58,000 nucleotides of DNA from Adiantum capillus-veneris (lineage: Eukaryota; Streptophyta; Polypodiopsida; Polypodiales; Pteridaceae): NCBI GenBank assembly GCA_014529385.2, contig CM043960.1:23390896-23448895 (forward strand), given 5' to 3'. The notes under the pieces were generated by a model. The model was not told the origin of the DNA, made no database searches, and saw only the letters and a list, made by a program, of their open reading frames with translations. The position numbers and the translations under genes are program-made. Of this stretch, positions 1 through 11,879 are shown piece by piece; position 1 is the stretch's first letter; the number at the start of each line of letters is the position of its first letter.

Positions 1-940
1 TCTTCTCTCTTTGGAGTGTTGCTAGTGAAAGACTCTTCACTAGACTCTTGAATTCGAATCAAATATGAGGCAACATCCTCAAATGTCTCTTCTATACTCA
101 ACCTCTTTAACTGGCTCCTTATGCATCTTTGACTCATTGAAGATCATGTGTGAACTATGAATAATCTTGCAAGATTTTGGGTGTCAAAGATAGCCCAACA
201 AAGATCCATTTGTGTGACTCTGGGCCAAGCTTGTTTCTAAGGTGCTTTGGAACATGAGCTTATATAAGCCTTGCAACCAAAGACGCTTAAATGATCATAG
301 TGTGGTTTCTTGCCAGACCACAACTCCTAGAATCTTGTAATTCAATGTCGTACTAGTAGGCAATCTTTTAGTGATGTGAACCACTATCAAAAGAACTTCA
401 GCTTAAATACCTTGTGTCTTTTTCATAGAATGCATGGCTATAATATGCTCTTGAATCGTGCAATTCATACTTCCAACAACTCCATTCTGGGAAAATGTGT
501 ATGGAACAATAAACTATCGTCAAACCCTCTCTTTGCACATAAGCTTATCATGCCTTTTGAGACACGGTCTCTACTATTATCAATCGTCAAGCCGTTTAGC
601 TTTTTGCCTAATTGATTCTCAAAAAGTGTAAGGATCTTTTGAAACGTATAGAATACCGCATCCTTATGTTTCAAAGGATAAGCCCACACCTTCTAAGTAG
701 AGTCATCTATAAATGTTACGAGGTAAGCGGCTCCCCTAGAGACTTGGTGGGCATAGGACCACATCCGTCACTATGTATAGGCTCTAGTGGTTTAGCATGC
801 TTTCTATTCAATGGAAAATCAATAGTCGTAGGTTGCTTGCCATACACATGACGTTCACACAAAGAAAAGTCACTAAAACTCAGGAAAATAGTGAGGAATT
901 TGCAAAATGTGCAATCTACAAGGAGAAAAATGACTTTCAA
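1..940 (-). pseudogene. Degraded Ty1/Copia integrase fragment
   Basis: Read on the minus strand, scattered frames give Copia integrase in the correct order. At about 720-860 there is a GAG-pre-integrase/integrase start with CERHVYGKQ and HSDGCGPMP. At 465-689 follow a YPLKHKD-type stretch and a degenerate TDN. At about 245-335 there is LWSGKKPHYDHL and VFGCKAY, and near 130-160 an IFNESKM-like stretch that leads towards the RT linker. Frames change repeatedly and stops are frequent, so it cannot make protein. It resembles the matching part of the element at 2824-8371 but is far more diverged. The fragment runs off the left edge, so RT and RNase H may lie outside. Family confidence is high; exact limits are not. 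Confidence 0.8.
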
Positions 941-1139
941 AACAATGCTACTTCACACAAAGTTTTTAGGGCACCTTCACCCACGCACTATCTTCCACAC
1001 TCTCTTATGAGCTTCCACAAGAGCATACATACATCACTCTCAACTGAGCTCACAAGCTCCCATTGCATTCTCACAAAGCTCCCAATTTTTTTTTATCCCT
1101 GTCCATGACCAAGCTAACAACCATGGCTCTAATATTAAT
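941..1139 (-). other. Leader and decayed primer binding site of the left Copia fragment
   Basis: Between the integrase relic and 1120 there is no gag or protease; only a non-coding stretch is seen, so gag was deleted or the element was non-autonomous. On the minus strand 1121-1138 reads like a tRNA-Met primer site with three transitions (TTAATATTAGAGC where related elements have TTGGTATCAGAGC). It adjoins an LTR edge ending ATGTCA at 1140. The changes are all G-to-A or C-to-T, as expected from deamination of methylated cytosine. Confidence 0.5.
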
Positions 1140-2818
1140 TGACATTGTGTGAGAGCGGGGAGCGTATATGTAGTGCACACGGTGAAGCAAGAGACACACA
1201 ATGTGGGCGGAATTAGGTAGTGAGCAATCTTTCACTGCTTCCTTATCTACTGATAAGGAAGAATAGAGCTAGTAGATGGGTCAATGGTTGTCCACCCCGC
1301 CACTTGGTCATTACCCTAATATACATGAGGATGTATTATTCCTACAAAATCTACAGATTTATACTTACATGAGGGGGTTTTTAATCCAATTTTTCAAAAA
1401 ATTATAAGTTTATAAGGAAAGAAGGGAGGTTTTATTCAAAATTGAAAAATATATAGAGGAGGTTTTTGTATTAACACTTCATCGCAGGTGATGCCTAAGA
1501 TTTTTTAAGGTACACCCCTCGAGAGTGAAACTCAATTCACTGAAAGCTAGTCAAAAACTGCTAGTCTTACTCATGCATTTTTACCTTAGAAATGGTTTTC
1601 AATTGCTAGCTGAAAACACATGGTGTCCAATGGAGATAGACAAGACCATCTAGACCCATCTTAGGGCTTCAAATATATCAAACAAATGCCGAACGCAAAA
1701 ATGATATTGGACAATAAGCCTAAATTTAGGAAGTCAATTTTGGCAATGGATACACCATATGGCTTTATAATGGTGAGCTCTATCCATAGCTACTTTCAAA
1801 ACACAAATGGATACTCATATCACATATATGACTCAAACTAGCATGCAAAGGGCCATGCCCAAAACGCAGAAATAGGGCCATTGACTTACTTTGATACCTA
1901 GAGCTTTCACTTGGAAACGTAAAGTCGCTCTCAGATTCAAAACAAATGTCTGGTGAGGGATATGCAAGCAAAGAGAGTATGTAGGTAGAGACAAGTACAC
2001 ATTAGGTTGAGCACTCAATTCATTCTCATAGAATATGTGTTCATTTACAAATGCTGGCCTTTATACTTTGATAGTGGTCAAAATCTTGTTCTATGGCCAA
2101 TATGACTCATAGACACTAGTAAACTAAGTGCCATTAATAAATGAGCTACAAGGTGGAAGCCATCAATCCCAATCTAATATACAAAAGCTCACATATACAA
2201 CCGTGAAAATGAGAAGTACAATTGTGGAATCCCGCTTTCAATGGCATGTGTTCCTGCTTTCAGTGGCATGAGTTAGCTCCACAGTTAACACTCTCTCGTG
2301 GGTGAGAAGGGAGCAACCAAAGAATCCAAATAGGGTGAAGATTCCAAAGCATGTTTTTGAAAAGGCTTAGCAGAGCATGAACATCCTTGAACAAGAATAA
2401 GATGTTGATAATGCATTTGTCTTAGCGATTAAGGAGTGCACACCCATTAAAAATTTCTTTGAATTTGTCCGTTTAGGTAATACTCTAAGATTTGAATATG
2501 ACCCTTTTCAATTTCTTTTCAAAGATTGTGCCTACCATACAAGATTAAGATTCTTCTTCTAATGTTTATGGTATTTAACGTGTTTATCAACACCACAAAC
2601 CCTATGATATGTGGGATCTTTTCTAAATTAAAGACATTCTACACATGATTGGAACACATATTGAACAAGCTGACCTCGTGCTTAACAAAACTCATGGTGT
2701 CTAACAGTCTCTAGATTTTGGCATCCCAATGCCATATGATTTACTGCATGGACAAGGTTAAGTTGCACATTGTTCCGTTGTATGCTTATCGTATGCAAGC
2801 ATTGAGGAAGTTCCTCTT
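1140..2818. other. Non-coding stretch, probable LTR remnant at its left end
   Basis: The first few hundred bases after 1140 should be the 5' LTR of the minus-strand Copia fragment, but I cannot find its far edge or a partner copy. The rest is AT-rich with only short chance frames. A short imperfect repeat (gctttcaatggcatg and gctttcagtggcatg) lies near 2240-2270. No gene, RNA or further mobile element is supported. Confidence 0.35.
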
Positions 2819-2823
2819 TTATT
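2819..2823. repeat. Target site duplication, left copy (Copia-1)
   Basis: The pentamer ttatt directly precedes the left LTR and recurs at 8372-8376 directly after the right LTR. This fixes the borders of the insertion at 2824 and 8371. Confidence 0.85.
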
Positions 2824-3014
2824 TGAAGGAGTACGAGCGGAAGTGCGACGCGAGAGAGTGCGAGAAGAAGAGCACGACGATATGGTGAACTCGCTCTACT
2901 GTAATGTGTAGAGCATAGTGAGTTCTTATTAGGTTTTAACAAAAGAATATGTGTACATACCTGGCGGCCCGGCCCACTTACCTGGGCGACCACATTGGGC
3001 TTTATACCCCAACA
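2824..3014 (-). repeat. Copia-1 3' LTR
   Basis: A 191-bp terminal repeat, about 98% identical to 8182-8371. On the minus strand it starts TGTTGGGGTATAAAG and ends CTCCTTCA, giving the TG...CA ends normal for LTRs. It contains the element-distal end after the purine-rich tract. Confidence 0.93.
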
Positions 3015-3028
3015 ACCTCCCACTTAAA
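3015..3028 (-). other. Copia-1 polypurine tract
   Basis: On the minus strand the bases just inside the 3' LTR read TTTAAGTGGGAGGT, the usual Copia plus-strand primer. It sits directly against the LTR and about 75 bases after the polyprotein stop. Confidence 0.8.
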
Positions 3029-3103
3029 GTCCAATGTGGTACTTTAAGTGTGAGAGAAGCTACTATACAAGCTAATATACAAGAGATGTAGAGAAGTGAT
3101 GTA

Positions 3104-4219
3104 CTACCCTACACCTAACTGCTTGCGAAAATGCGCAAAGCTCTTTGAGGGAAGTCCTTTTGTAAGTAGATCAGCAGGATTTTCTGTGGTGTGAACTTTG
3201 ACAAGCTGAAGTTGCTTATCCTCGAGCATTTCCCTGATGAAATGATACTTCACATCCACATGCTTTGTCTTTGAGTGATAAACTGGATTGCGAGCCAATT
3301 GTATAGCACTTTGACTATCACAATATAACACAGGCATCTCTTCTTTGATTCCCAAATCTGTTACTAGTCGATTAAGCCAAATTGATTCTTTGCATGCCTC
3401 TGATGCTGCAACATATTCAGCCTCTGTAGTAGACTGAGTAACACAATCTTGTAATCTAGAACGCCATGATACTGCTCCACCAGCCAATGTAAAGACATAC
3501 CTTGACGTAGACCTTTGGTTGTCTAAGTCACCTGCATAATCTGAGTCTGTAAAACCCTTTACACTTAGCTCCTGACTCCCATAGCATATACGCATACTCT
3601 TTGTAGCTTTCAGGTATCTCAATATTCCTTTCACTGCCTCCCAATGTTTCTTGCCTGGGTTTGACATGTATCGGCTTACTACTCCCACTGCAAATGCAAT
3701 GTCTGGGCGAGTAGCAATCATTGCATACATCAAACTACCCACTGCAGACGCATATGGAATCTTATCCATTTCAGCCCGTTCTTCCTCAGACACAGGACAA
3801 TCTTGTTTGCTAAGTTTCACATATGGTGGCAATGGAACACTCAATGCCTTTCCCTTCTCCATATTGAAACGTTGCAAAACCTTGTCAATATACTCTGTTT
3901 GAGATAACCAAATCAACTTCTTTGATCTGTCTCTCTCAATGCGCATACCAAGGATATGACTTGCCTCACCCATGTCTTTCATGTCAAACGATTTTGCCAT
4001 CTTTGACTTCAAAGCTGAAATTTCTTCCAAGTGCTTGCCAGCAATCAACATGTCATCCACATACAAAATAAGGATCAGCCAACTACCATCCTTAGCCTTC
4101 TTTGTATATAGACAGTGATCGAACTCACTACGTTTGTAGCCTTGAGAAAGCATAAACTTGTGGAATTTATGGTACCATGCCCTCGGTGATTGTTTTAAGC
4201 CATAAAGACTCTTTAACAA
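3104..4219 (-). pseudogene. Copia-1 polyprotein: RT C-terminal part and RNase H
   Basis: This is the last open segment (371 codons) of the Copia-1 polyprotein, in the same frame as the upstream segments. It starts just after the LKSLYGLKQSPRAW block of Copia RT. The catalytic YVDD is in ILYVDDMLIAGK near residue 54. The RNase H domain follows with FTDSDYAGD, STTEAEYVA and YCDSQSAIQLARN, which hold the acidic active-site residues. The stop at 3104 is the natural end. The enzyme would copy element RNA to DNA in virus-like particles. Separation from the upstream part by a TAG at 4268-4270 means it is not made as part of the normal polyprotein. Confidence 0.93.
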
Positions 4220-4267
4220 CTGGCATACCCAATCTTCCTTGCCTTTCTCAACAAACCCTTCTGGCTG

Positions 4268-5425
4268 CTACATGTAAATTTCCACATCTAAATCACCATG
4301 CAAGAACGCTGTATTGACATCCATTTGGTGCAACACCAAATCTAATATGGCAACCAATGCAAGAAAGCATCTCAATGTAGTCATCTTGACCACCGGAGAG
4401 AAGACTTCATCAAAGTCAATGCCTTGTTCTTGCTTAAAGCCCTTGGCAACAAGCCTTGCTTTGTACTTTGGCTGACTATCATGAGCGGTGATCTTATACC
4501 TGTAAACCCATTTACAGGGTAGAGCCTTTTTGCCCCATGGTAATTTAACTAGCTTCCATGTCTGGTTTTTATGCAGAGCTGTCATCTCTGATTGCATGGC
4601 CAATTGCCAATTCCCGGAGTCCTTCATTTGCACTGCTTCCTTGTAACATGAAGGCTCATTGCAATCAGTCAACATGACATAGTTCATAGATGGAACAAAC
4701 TTATCAGGAGGTCGCGTGACACGTCCAGATCTACGCACAATAGGTGGCTCAGTCTCAACCACAACCTGTGGTTCCACTCTATCCTGTCCTTGCTCCTCTT
4801 GAGCCCTGACATTTTGTCTTGCACGTGTAGGTCCATCTTCTTGGAAGACAACTCTTCTAATCTCCTCAACCCTCTCTGGTTTAGAATGATATTTGGATTC
4901 ATTAAAGTGAACATCATTGCTGCGAACAACCTTTCTGGGTTCGGGATCCCAAAGTCTGTACCCCATCTCACCAGAATTACCATAGCCTAGAAAGATGCAC
5001 TTTCTACTCTTTGGCTCAAGTTTTTTCCTAAATTCCTTTGGAACGTGAGTATATGCCTCACAACCAAAGACTCTGAGATGCTTGTATGAGGGCATTTTGC
5101 CTGACCATACCATCTCTGGCACTGAATCCTTCTGCAAAACCTTGCTAGGAGATCTATTTACAAGATGAACAGCTGTTGATACAGCTTCAACCCAAAACCC
5201 ATTTGGCAGCTGTGCATTAGACAACATACTTATGACCTTCTCTTGTATGGTCCTATTCATCCTCTCAGTAACACCATTTTGAGGAGGATTGTAAGGAGCA
5301 GTAAGTTCACGTTTTATACCTTTTGACTCACAAAAGTCCTGAAAGGCCTTTGAAACATACTCTCCACCATTGTCAGTGCGTAAGCATTTAAGCTTCTTGC
5401 CACTCTGATTCTCCACAAGTGTCAC
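4268..5425 (-). pseudogene. Copia-1 polyprotein: integrase core and RT N-terminal part
   Basis: A 385-codon segment between two in-frame stops. It begins within the integrase catalytic core: LRTDNGGEY supplies the second acidic residue and QNGVTERMNRT the glutamate of the D,D-35-E set. VFGCEAYTHVP and the CIFLGY block of Copia integrase follow, then a charged linker. Reverse transcriptase starts near residue 270, with WQLAMQSEM, WVYRYKIT, ARLVAKGF and MDVNTAFLHGDL. It stops at a TAG (4268-4270) right after EIYM. No frameshift is seen across the segment. Confidence 0.93.
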
Positions 5426-5449
5426 AAACGTTTTGAAAACACTAAACGC

Positions 5450-5713
5450 TTAATCCTTGTGCTTGAGAAAGTAAACCCATACTTTCCTCAAGTAATCATC
5501 TATAAATGTCATAAAGTAAGAAGCTCCCCCTAGAGATAGGTTAGGCATAGGTCCACACAAATCACTATGAACAAGTGCCAACTGTGTATCTCTTCTACTG
5601 CTTCTATGCTTATGTGACTGCTGTGTTTGCTTACCATACAGACAATGTTCACAGAATTCAAAATCATTAAATGAAAAGCCAGGCAAATAACCAGAACGAG
5701 ACAAGATTTCCAT
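5450..5713 (-). pseudogene. Copia-1 polyprotein: GAG-pre-integrase and integrase start
   Basis: An 87-codon segment lying between a TGA (5714-5716) and a TAA (5450-5452), both in the polyprotein frame. It shows the zinc-binding tail of the GAG-pre-integrase domain (FCEHCLYGKQ) and the first integrase aspartate in LVHSDLCGPM, followed by FIDDYLRKVWVYFLK. The methionine at its start is an internal residue of the polyprotein and should not be taken as a gene start. Confidence 0.9.
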
Positions 5714-7084
5714 TCACTTCTTGGACATATGTCCTAACCGGTTATGCCACAAAGAAACGTTCGGCTGCTCGGTTACATTGATTACATTTTTAGAGACATT
5801 TGATACATAAATCATGTAAAGTCCTCCAGACTTTACTCCATGTGCTACTGTCATAGAACCCTTGGATATCTTCCACATGTTCTGTCCAAAAGTGGTGACG
5901 TAGCCAGCATCATCAAGTAAACCTGTGCTGATCAAGCTCTTTGTAATTGCGGGAACATGTCTCACATTCTTCAGCGTGAAAGAAGAGCCATTCTGAAACT
6001 TCAATTGTACATCTCCAACACCTAAGATCTCACATGTCTGCCCATTGCCTAGCCGAACATGATCTTTAGTGGTCACGTAAGAGGTAAACCACTCCTTGTT
6101 TGGAGACACATGAAGTGATGCCCCTGAGTCTATAATCCAGTCACTCAGTGCATTTCCATCAGATGTTGTAAGAAGAGCTGAGTCCTTTGCATTCTTCAAG
6201 AAGTAGATGTCTCCTGACACTAGACTGTCATCCTCTGCAACAGTGTTTGTCAAATTTATTTCTTGAATCTTCACTGAGGACTTGTTCTTCTCACCATGGT
6301 CTTCAGCTTTCTCTTTGCCTTTTTCTGATTTCCATTCTCTGCAGTCTCTTTTCATGTGACCCTTCGTGCCACAATGGTAGCATTCTATGTCACTCTTGCC
6401 TTTAGCACTGCGGGACTTGCTACGAGACTGATTCCTCTTTCCACCTTTGTACTTTTCTTTGGTCCTTCCCCTGACAACTAAGGCTGTTCCTTTGCCTTTG
6501 TCCATTGTCTTTCTATTGGTTTCTTCAGTAAGCAGACTTCCTTCTACACCTGCTATGTTCAAACCATCTGGAGGTGCAGAATTACTCAAAGCTGTGCGAA
6601 AAGTGTCCCAGCTTTCCGGCAATGTGATCAACAGGAACATAGCTCTAACAGGTTCATCAAACTTGACACCTTGAGCTGACAACTGACTATAGATTGTGTT
6701 GAATTCATTCAGATGATTGGACATAGGTGTCCCTTCTTTCATCTTCAAGTCAACAAGCTTCTTAAGCCAGTATACCTGTGAAGCTGCACTCTGCTTCTCA
6801 TAAAGATCACTCAGCTTTAACCATGCTTGATAAGCCGACATCTCGTCTGCTACATTGAAGTAAACGCTTTCTGCCAAAGTCAGCATAATGGTAGAAAGTG
6901 CCAATTCATCCATTTCGATCCATTCATCTTCGTCCATATCTTCTGGTTTTATCCCCTTGAGCTTTATAGGTTTTATCTGCTTCTTTTGTACCAACACGTG
7001 CCAAATCTGCTTCTTCCACAATGGGAAATTGGTTCCATCCAGCTTCTTGATATTGTAAAGAGCAGTGTCCTGTGATCCAGCCAT
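5714..7084 (-). pseudogene. Copia-1 polyprotein: gag and protease
   Basis: A 456-codon frame starting at the first ATG after the leader (MAGSQDTALYNIKKLDG). Residues 1 to about 200 form a UBN2-type Copia gag with the usual NFPLWKKQI and LADLYEKQ-like blocks. A basic linker follows, then a CCHC zinc knuckle at residues 235-248 (CYHCGTKGHMKRDC) that binds element RNA. The aspartic protease starts with DSGASLHVS, D319 being the expected catalytic residue. The frame ends at a TGA inside the GAG-pre-integrase domain just after LGHMSKK. As gag and protease are complete, this part could still be translated even though pol is cut off. Confidence 0.93.
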
Positions 7085-8167
7085 AGCTACGCTTCACAGT
7101 AGTTTACTTTCCTGGGAAAAATTCGGCAGAGTTTCCCCTGTAAACTGACCTCTGAACCAATATCAACCTGTCAAATGAACCAAGAAAGCTTCAGATTCTG
7201 CATAAATTTCGGCAGAGTCTCCTTTGTAAAATGGCTCTGGTGTACTCAAAAACAGACCAAAAAACAGCTCAAAAACACTGTCTCTCTGACACTGTAAGCT
7301 GTGGGTAAACCTGTCCTGCACCTGTACTGTCTCTGAGTGTCCTGTCACTGTCCTGTAAGCATAGACTGCGACAATTCCTCAACGGCAGTAAAGCAAAGAT
7401 GCAATCCCAACTGTCTAACTCACAGTCAATACATCCTAGCTGCCTATCTAAGGGTGCTCGATGGATCGCTCCAAGACCTGTATCACCGAAAGGATCTCAA
7501 CATTCGAGAATCCCCCAGCTCAATAAAACCTCACTCGACCCTCAACAAAGGCTGCAGTAAATCTGACAGTACATAGACTTCCCACAAAGTCATACATCCA
7601 CGAATTTCCCACTGTATGCTGTAACCGCTGTGGCGGTTGTTTGTTGCGTGACTCACAGCCAGCAAACCCTCAACAGACATACATCATCTCTGACAATACA
7701 TACCATGTGGAAGTACTTGCAATGTCAGGATGAAATCTGGAATATCAAGCAGCAAACACAAGCTACCTGATGAACTAGTGGATGTCGCCTACAATCTGTG
7801 TGTAGATGCGCCCGTGTCGTATGTGACACGCCTCCAAGAACTGTGAGTCGTCCTTCGATGTGTAGACAGCCACAAATCAACACTCTGGGAGTGTCGATAT
7901 CCTCAGCACCTGCAGTCGTAGGCTGAAAACCCCAAATTTGCAGAGTCGGATCTGCACCCGCCGAGACCACGTAGTCGAAAATGGCCTGCGCAGACCTTTG
8001 TCGAAGCCGAACGGTGGCCAAGATGACCTCAGAATGAAATTCTGAGAACACCGAGCCCTTCGAATTACCCCACAGGATTTGGGGCCGTGTCTTCGCCTGT
8101 CGAATTTCACTCCAATATGAGCTGGTGACTCTAGCCTCCTGTAGTGCTGCCCCGAGCCTCGATCTGA
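7085..8167 (-). other. Copia-1 untranslated leader
   Basis: About 1.1 kb between PBS and gag ATG, more GC-rich than the surroundings in its distal half. It has no long conserved frame; a 215-codon frame crossing 7725-8372 includes the LTR and PBS and is not a protein. A short imperfect repeat around CGGCAGAGT occurs near 7120-7135 and 7210-7220. A packaging signal would be expected here, but none can be pointed to. Confidence 0.6.
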
Positions 8168-8179
8168 GCTCTGATACCA
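8168..8179 (-). other. Copia-1 primer binding site (tRNA-iMet)
   Basis: On the minus strand it reads TGGTATCAGAGC, two bases inside the 5' LTR. This is the standard complement to the 3' end of plant initiator tRNA-Met used to prime minus-strand DNA. Confidence 0.93.
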
Positions 8180-8181
8180 GT

Positions 8182-8371
8182 TGAAGGAGTACGAGCAGAA
8201 GTGCGACGCGAGAGAGTGCGAGAAGAAGAGCACCACGATATGGTGAACTCGCTCTACTGTAATGTGTAGAGCATAGTGAGTTCTTATTAGGTTTTAACAA
8301 AAGAATATGTGTACATACCTGGCGGCCCGCCCACTTACCTGGGCGACCACATTGGGCTTTATACCCCAGCA
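8182..8371 (-). repeat. Copia-1 5' LTR
   Basis: A 190-bp partner of 2824-3014; differences are three substitutions and a one-base indel by eye. It begins TGCTGGGG on the minus strand where the other copy has TGTTGGGG. TSD ttatt follows at 8372-8376. Confidence 0.93.
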
Positions 8372-8376
8372 TTATT

Positions 8377-11300
8377 TACATGTTATTTTCTTTACATGTT
8401 AATCAATAACCAATTCTTATGATAAAATTTCTCTTTTGCTTCTTCTTCCCTCTCTATTTGGATTGTTCTACTTTTGCAAATTTTTTGTTGATGAGTTGAA
8501 AGTTGTTCACATGCCCCATGTATTTTTTTCTGAGATGGGGGGTGGATGTGGCTAATTTGTCAATGTTCACAAGGGAACCGGAGCCATAGATTATGAGGAG
8601 CTTATTCTTGGATTGCACGAAATTGTGATATTGAAAGAGGCTATGAAGGAAGGCTTTATAAGCTTGTTGTGCAACTCTCAAACATACAAAAAAGATGTTT
8701 TTTGCCTTTTGAGAGGCACTGGATAGTAACAACTAAAGGTGGCTTCAAAGTACCTTCAATAACACTTTTTGAAATCCATTTTGACAATGCTTGTGACACC
8801 ATAGATCCAACCAAACAATGAAGCAAATGAGCGACTCTTTGTATCAAATCACCAGGAAAGAAACTTGAAGAAAATGAGCGACTATGTGTGTCAAACCACC
8901 AAGAAAGTAGAGCATAACAACCACATCTGTATATTGTCCAGATTTACATCTAAAAAAGTACTTGAAACTTTGATATCTAACATCCAATTTTTGTCCATTA
9001 CAAAGCCAACCACGAGTTGAAGGTAGATAGCATTAAAAAGTAGAGATCAACCAAAAAAAAAAAGGCAAACACACGAAATTGAGTAGAAATAGAAAGAAAG
9101 GGCAAAATCGTACATAATTGTAATAGTTGAACCCCTCATCCTTAATAAAAAAGGTAGTTTAAACAAGAAGATAGAGAAGAAAACAAACAAAGATAATGTC
9201 CACACAACTTAAATTAATACTCGATTCAATTCGTGTAATTTATAACACAACCAAATACACTACATCACACACCAAGTAAAAGTAATCCAAAAGCTTGCAA
9301 AAAAATTACACAAAACAAGTTGTAATATCTATATTATCCTTTTTTCCTTTTCTAGACATATATGTAGATTTGTACACAAACAAATACTATGTCACAACAA
9401 GGTTTCATTGTACATAGTCACAAATCGTATCCATATAGTATGTCCGTGCAATACAAGGTTTCATTGTACATAGTCACAGTCGTATCCATATAGTATGTCC
9501 ATGCAATCGTATCCATATAGTATGTCCGTGCAATATAGATCCATACCATACATATAGGATCCAAATGTATGTTTCACTAATTCCCAAGCCTAGCTATCTA
9601 TGTGAGGTTGCTTAAGTTGGGCGAGGGTTTTTAAGCCTTTTACTATAGTTTGAAGCCAACTTGAGTCTGCATCATAACTTGAGAATCATTACAATTGTTG
9701 ATTACTTCTTGAGTCTTTCATTACTTCTAAGTTCTTATAGCCTTGGCGATGAGAATTTGTCAAATGTCACTTTCTGGTTTTGAAATTGAGAGCATATCAT
9801 CATATAGGTCACAAACAGTTTGAAGCATGTGTACATGGTAATAGATATTGTGAAATTGTCATCAGCATAGCCGTCACCGGTTTTTCACAAGTCACTTGAT
9901 TGATTTTTGATGTAGGTAGCTCCCTCCAATGAGCTATATAGAGTAATAGTTTATGTTTGTAGGTTTTTATTGTAAAATTCCTACTTTTCTCTATTTTTAT
10001 AGGTATTCTACCAATGTTCTTTTTTAACGTACCTTAAACCTCAATTTGTACAGGATTGTGTACCTTATGTACCATATTTTATGTATGGTTCCACCTTGCA
10101 TCACAATATACTAGCTAGGGTTTTTGTTCACCCTATACAAATTTGTACATAAGCCAGACATCAAGATAAACCTATTTATAGATATTCACACAAATAAGCT
10201 TCCGTTCCTTCCAAGTTTTCTCAACTTCCTGTCGTTTTTTTCCCAAGATAAACCTAATTTTGGTAATGCTCAGCTTGAAATTCCACTTGCGTATTGTGGA
10301 TGCTAGCAGCTCCCTAGTAACAATTTTGTTTTCATAGTATAAATCACAAAAGACTTTTTGAAAGTAACGTCTTAACCTTCTATGTCACCAAACAATCGTG
10401 CATTAACAAAGAATCTAACAAAAAAATAAATTGTTTTAGGCAATTTTGCAAAAGAAGAAACAAAAAGAAAAGAATAGAATAGTTGTCATAGTTGCTCTCA
10501 TTGCACCATCAGCCACAAGAAGCTTACTGTGAGTTGAGTCCCACTTTCTCTTTCACGTTCTCACCTTTGATGATTAGGAAAACCATAGTGCCAAAAGAAT
10601 TTTTCACTCCTCTTGCATCTTGCTCAGCAAGCTCATCCAAAAAAGATATAATCCTAACTTCTATATAAAAACTCGAGCAAATGAGGAATGCAAATATATG
10701 TGACACTATAGTACTAGAATCTATATACAATGTTTATATGCCTCCATCCACTCTATGTTTTTCTTTGTTGAAGCACCCTCAATTCTAACATAGCTTCAAA
10801 TAGAGAGCTTACCTACAAATTGGCTCACCAAAGGTTGCCCTATGACTATTGTGATTGTATCTTGATGATATCCAAAATTCCAAGAATTCGTCAAAACTAA
10901 CTTTGAGTATTTTGGCAACAAACTTTCCTTCTATACCAAACCTTGGCGTGAACTCCTAACAAATCAGTGATATGAAGCAAAGACACACACTTCGTTTTGG
11001 GACCGGCAAGATTTCTCTCTTCTCCCTTCTCAAACTTAACTTTAAATGACAAAGTTAGATCAGCTTCTACAAACTTCTTGTTTTCTATGTAGTCTTCAAA
11101 CACTACAACATTCACTCCATAGATCTTCATATACATAAACTCTTCTCTTAATTACATGAAAAATAACTTCTTCTATGATCCCCAAAAGATACCACAAGAA
11201 AACTTACTATCAATATGCTTCTTTGACTCCACATCCATCTCTAAAATAGCCTCACATTTTACAACATCTTTTCTTGTCTTTGAAGAAGATTGCAAAGTCA

Positions 11301-11874
11301 CTAATCTCAATTAGTACACATTTCAAAGGAGAGTTTTTTTAATTTGGGCTTGTAATGATATTAGCGACATGAGCACTTGTAGGAACTATACAATATGTAT
11401 GACCTATGTATGTAGAGATAAAGAAAACCCAGTAAGTAACGAGCATGTGATCAAAACTATTGTGCGAATAGAGAAGCAATCATTGAAGGTGAAAGAACAA
11501 CACAATAACATCAACTTCCATGATCAATACATCATTTGCAGTTTCAACCATCGTTCACGAAAAAGTATGGTTAAAGATTCCATCAATTAAAGAGAATCAG
11601 AAGTGAGATTATAACCGAATCACTATGCCACCAACAAATATACTAGATCCTCTATACTTCCCTAAAAAATTCCCCCAACAGTGCCCACAAAAAGCTCTCT
11701 ATGAACTATCTCGAGTAACAAAGCCCTCTATACAATATTTTGTATGTATTTCCCATCTTCCCAGAGCACCAATATATCTTCTTTACTCAAAACACAGCCA
11801 CACAAACATGATAGGAACAAACACAAGGAAGATAATCTTACGTTGAAGGGAGGAACTTTCAAAACTAGAGTGTA
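8377..11874. other. AT-rich gene-poor interval
   Basis: No long conserved frame, RNA gene or full mobile element is visible. Short frames such as those at 8454-8732, 10524-10730 and 10897-11136 (all minus) have no motif I recognise. A plus-strand stretch near 8560-8650 reads GTGAIDYEELILGL, resembling half an EF-hand, but the frame is broken just upstream. One tandem repeat at 9398-9534 is listed separately. Confidence 0.5.
9398..9534. repeat. Short tandem repeat, about 55-bp unit
   Basis: Two near-identical units (9398-9452 and about 9454-9507) begin caaggtttcattgtacatag and end with a tatccatatagtatgtcc block. A third, partial unit repeats only the second half. Function unknown; replication slippage is enough to explain it. 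Confidence 0.8.
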
Positions 11875-11879
11875 AGAGG

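Larger units (their letters stand above)
2824..8371 (-). mobile_element. Copia-1: complete Ty1/Copia LTR retrotransposon
   Basis: This is a 5.55-kb insertion read on the minus strand. It has 5' LTR 8182-8371, PBS 8168-8179, a leader of about 1.1 kb, a polyprotein frame 7084-3104, a polypurine tract 3015-3028, 3' LTR 2824-3014 and a 5-bp TSD. Domain order is gag, protease, integrase, RT, RNase H, which is diagnostic of Copia. The two LTRs differ at about four positions in 190, so the insertion is fairly recent. The coding frame nevertheless carries three stop codons, so this copy is non-autonomous. It interrupts AT-rich non-coding DNA. Confidence 0.95.

Noticed and set aside
2682-3023. 113-codon minus-strand frame
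   Set aside because: It lies mostly in the Copia-1 3' LTR and crosses the insertion border.
7725-8372. 215-codon minus-strand frame
   Set aside because: It spans the Copia-1 leader, PBS and 5' LTR; no domain is seen, and it is open by chance in GC-rich DNA.
10897-11136. Possible gene fragment on the minus strand
   Set aside because: 79 codons with no recognisable domain, and neighbouring frames do not extend it.
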